Source: Clostridiales bacterium (GTDB taxonomy: Bacteria > Bacillota > Clostridia > Christensenellales > Christensenellaceae). Taken from it: a stretch of DNA of 6,234 bases. The translations under genes and the position numbers were made by a program. The stretch spans positions 1 through 6,234 of the forward strand of contig QAKS01000050.1 in NCBI GenBank assembly GCA_003343685.1, in the 5' to 3' direction. The notes beneath the pieces were generated by a model. That model saw nothing but the letters and a program-made list of their open reading frames with translations. It was not told the DNA's origin and searched no databases. Of this stretch, positions 3,782 to 6,234 are shown one piece after another (position 1 is the stretch's first letter; every line of letters begins with the position of its first letter).

Positions 3782-6234
3782 ATGACAAAATCGCTTGAGA
3801 TAAGACCTGAAGACGTCAGAGAGCCGGGAAAAATTACATTTTCAGATATTCCCGTAAACACATATCAAAAGACGGTGAAGGATGAGGTCAAGAATTTTAC
3901 GAAAGAGGAGTTTTTGAACATTTATCGCGATATGTGGTATGTGCGTGAGTTTGAGACCATGCTTAACGAGATCAAGACGAAGACAGAGTATCAGGGTGTG
4001 CACTACGATCATCCCGGTCCGGCTCATCTGGGCATCGGACAGGAGGCGGCTTATGTGGGCGAGGCGTTTAATCTGACGCTGGACGACGCTACCTTCGGCT
4101 CCCACAGGAGCCACGGCGAGATTATAGCGCGCGGCCTCCGCACCATTGAAATCATCGATAACGACGAAATGATGGAGATTATGAAGGGCTTCTTCGGCGG
4201 GAATACGTACAATGTCATTAAGGATTCCTCCAAAGACCCCAAGGAAGTGGGTATCAATTTCCTGCTGTATGGAATGATGGCGGAGACGTTTGGCAGAAAG
4301 AACGGTTTTAACCAAGGACTGGGCGGTTCTATGCATGCGTTCTTTACACCATTCGGAATCTATCCGAACAACGCTATCGTAGGCGGAAGCGGCCCGATAT
4401 CGGTAGGTGCGGCGCTCTACAAGTTGTGCAATAAGAAGCCGGGACTCGTCGTATGCAACATTGGCGACGGTGCAATGGCCTGCGGCCCCGTGTGGGAGGG
4501 CATGATGATGGCGACGATGGATCAGATCCGCACCCTTTGGGGTGAGGACGGCGGTACGATGCCTCTTATCTACAATATTAACGACAATTTCTACGGCATG
4601 GGCGGACAGACCCGCGGCGAGACAATGGGCTACGACATGGTGGCACGCGTTGCTGCGGGAATATCGCCGACGCAGCTCCATGCGGAGCGGGTGGACGGCT
4701 TCAATCCGCTGGCAGTAATCGACGCTTACAAGAGGAAGATTCCGCTGGCAAAGAAGGACGGCCCGGTGCTGCTGGACGTTGTGACATACCGTTTTTCCGG
4801 ACATTCCCCGTCGGATTCCTCCAGCTACCGCACGAAAGAGGAGATACAGATGTGGGAGGAGCAGGATTCCATCGTGGCATTCGGCAAACAGCTTGTAGAG
4901 GCAGGCGTCTGCGGCGAAGGAGATCTGAAGAATATCGAAGAGAAGGTCAAGGCTGACATGGTTCGCAACATGAAGCTGGCGATCGATGAAAAGATTTCTC
5001 CGAGAATCGACCTGTTTGGCAGCGAAAAGGATTACATCGGGAATCTGATGTTCTCCAACGAGACGGTTCGGTCTATGGATACGACGAGAGAGCCGGAGAT
5101 GCTGCTGCCCAAGGAGGAATGCCCCCGCGTCAAGCAGCTGAAGCGTAAAAAGCGCTTTGGATTTGACGAAAACGGGAAGCCCTATTCTCCCGCGACGGTA
5201 TACCAGTTCAGAGACGGACTGGCGGAGCCGATCATTAACAAGTATTATGAAGACCCCACCCTCGTCTCTTTTGGCGAGGACGTAAGGGACTGGGGCGGCG
5301 CTTTTGCCGTATACAAGGGCATGACCGAGGCGGTTCCCTACCACAGGCTGTTCAACGCGCCGATTGCCGAGGCGGGCATCGTCGGAGCGGCGGTGGGCTA
5401 TGCCATGAGCGGCGGCAGGGCGATTGCGGAGTTGATGTACTGCGACTTCCTCGGCCGCGCAGGCGACGAGATATTCAACCAGCTGTCCAAATGGCAGGCG
5501 ATGAGCGCCGATGTGCTTAAAATGCCGGTCGTACTGCGCATGAGTGTCGGCTCAAAATACGGCGCACAGCACAGCCAGGATTGGAGCGCGCTTTGCGCCC
5601 ATATACCGGGACTGAAGGTGGTGTTCCCGGCGACGCCTTACGACGCCAAGGGGCTGATGCAGTCGGCACTGAACGGAACAGACCCTGTAATTTTCCTGGA
5701 AAGCCAGAGGATTTACGGCGTTTCCGAACAGTTCCACAAGGAGGGCGTTCCCGAAGAGGAATATGAGATTCCCTTCGGCGAGCCGGACGTAAAGATCGAG
5801 GGAAGCGATGTGACGATCCTGTCTATCGGCGCTACGATCTACCGTGTGCTGCCCGCTGTGGATACCTTGAAGAAGAAATACGGCGTTTCTGCCGAGCTGA
5901 TAGACGCGCGCAGCATCGTGCCGTTCAACTACGAGAAAGTAATCGAGAGCGTGAAGAAAACAGGAAAAATCGTCATTACCGGCGACGCCTGCGAGAGAAA
6001 CTCAACCATGCGCAACATGGCGTCCAATATTGCGGAGCTTTGCTTTGATTATCTGGACGCGCCGCCGGTTGTTGTGGGCGCGAAAAACTGGATTACGCCC
6101 GCACATGAGATTGAGGATGCCTTCTTCCCGCAGCCTGAGTGGATTATAGACGCGATACACGAGCGTATTATGCCCTTGAAAGGCCATGTGTGCAGCCACA
6201 ACTGCACAGAGCTGGAGCAGATTCGAGAGAACAA
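3782..6234 (+). CDS. Fused E1 alpha/beta subunit of a 2-oxoacid dehydrogenase (3' end outside window)
   Basis: From ATG at 3782 (GGAG seven bases upstream) the frame stays open to the window edge: 817 full codons and two bases, with no stop. The single chain joins the two E1 halves that are usually separate. The alpha half (about 1-390) has HLGIGQEA (82-89), SHRSHG (107-112), GGSMH (181-185), the thiamine diphosphate motif GDG (228-230) to DN (268-269), and the active-site loop YRFSGHSPSDSSSYR (336-350) with H341. A charged linker (about 390-470, with KRKKR at 454-458) leads to the beta half: GEDVRDWGGAF from 498, catalytic-type E530 in PIAEAG, and H597 in AQHSQD followed by PGLKVV. E1 decarboxylates the 2-oxoacid and acylates the E2 lipoyl arm. 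It lies 46 bp after E3. Two insertions in the alpha half and a HxCxHxC tail (802-808) are unusual. Automated labels may say 2-oxoisovalerate dehydrogenase, but pyruvate or acetoin is equally possible. Probably only a few C-terminal residues are missing. Confidence 0.93.
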   Translation, partial: MTKSLEIRPEDVREPGKITFSDIPVNTYQKTVKDEVKNFTKEEFLNIYRDMWYVREFETMLNEIKTKTEYQGVHYDHPGPAHLGIGQEAAYVGEAFNLTLDDATFGSHRSHGEIIARGLRTIEIIDNDEMMEIMKGFFGGNTYNVIKDSSKDPKEVGINFLLYGMMAETFGRKNGFNQGLGGSMHAFFTPFGIYPNNAIVGGSGPISVGAALYKLCNKKPGLVVCNIGDGAMACGPVWEGMMMATMDQIRTLWGEDGGTMPLIYNINDNFYGMGGQTRGETMGYDMVARVAAGISPTQLHAERVDGFNPLAVIDAYKRKIPLAKKDGPVLLDVVTYRFSGHSPSDSSSYRTKEEIQMWEEQDSIVAFGKQLVEAGVCGEGDLKNIEEKVKADMVRNMKLAIDEKISPRIDLFGSEKDYIGNLMFSNETVRSMDTTREPEMLLPKEECPRVKQLKRKKRFGFDENGKPYSPATVYQFRDGLAEPIINKYYEDPTLVSFGEDVRDWGGAFAVYKGMTEAVPYHRLFNAPIAEAGIVGAAVGYAMSGGRAIAELMYCDFLGRAGDEIFNQLSKWQAMSADVLKMPVVLRMSVGSKYGAQHSQDWSALCAHIPGLKVVFPATPYDAKGLMQSALNGTDPVIFLESQRIYGVSEQFHKEGVPEEEYEIPFGEPDVKIEGSDVTILSIGATIYRVLPAVDTLKKKYGVSAELIDARSIVPFNYEKVIESVKKTGKIVITGDACERNSTMRNMASNIAELCFDYLDAPPVVVGAKNWITPAHEIEDAFFPQPEWIIDAIHERIMPLKGHVCSHNCTELEQIREN

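Noticed and set aside
2296..3861. Long minus-strand open frame of 521 codons across the E3 gene
   Set aside because: It lies opposite a fully recognisable lpdA with intact FAD, disulfide, NAD and HPT motifs. Its translation is rich in Arg, His, Leu and Cys with no recognisable domain, as expected from a codon-biased antisense shadow.
3842..5344. Long minus-strand open frame of 500 codons across the E1 gene
   Set aside because: It is antisense to the clear E1 alpha domain, with low-complexity Arg/His/Leu composition and no family motif. It ends where the E1 coding pattern continues unchanged.

Overview
The window looks like chromosomal DNA of an anaerobic, medium-GC Firmicute. A Clostridia/Lachnospiraceae-type gut bacterium is the best guess. 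The reasons are strong GGAGG-type ribosome sites, AT-rich intergenic DNA beside balanced-GC genes, a TIGR04076-like small cysteine protein, and a 2-oxoacid dehydrogenase locus with a single-chain E1. This is inferred from style and family membership, not from a marker gene.

Layout: all supported genes are on the + strand. Positions 3-101 carry the last 32 codons of an unidentified upstream gene. Its TGA overlaps the GTG start of a 115-residue, cysteine-rich TIGR04076-like protein (98-445). A clear intrinsic terminator (about 480-510) ends that unit. Next comes an AT-rich, gene-free stretch of about 300 bp with runs of A and T, a perfect 10-bp palindrome, a consensus -35 box and a leader with a possible hairpin. 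From 747 to the window end there is one operon: the E2 acyltransferase with two lipoyl domains (747-2351), the E3 dihydrolipoamide dehydrogenase (2368-3735), and a fused E1 alpha/beta decarboxylase (3782 to beyond 6234). The gaps are 16 and 46 bp with no terminator between genes. The E1 frame is still open at the window edge, but both domains are essentially complete; only the last few residues are probably missing.

Together the three proteins make a complete 2-oxoacid dehydrogenase complex. E1 decarboxylates a 2-oxoacid on thiamine diphosphate and reductively acylates the lipoyl arms of E2. The E2 core passes the acyl group to CoA. E3 reoxidises the dihydrolipoyl groups and makes NADH. The substrate (pyruvate, acetoin or a branched-chain oxoacid) cannot be fixed from the sequence: single-chain E1s of this kind tend to be labelled 2-oxoisovalerate dehydrogenase, whereas the E2 core reads more like the pyruvate/acetoin type.

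No wholly new system is evident. The points most worth a second look are the E2-E3-E1 order with a single-chain E1, two insertions in the E1 alpha half, a HxCxHxC motif in the E1 tail, and a duplicated lipoyl domain conserved in protein but diverged at silent sites.
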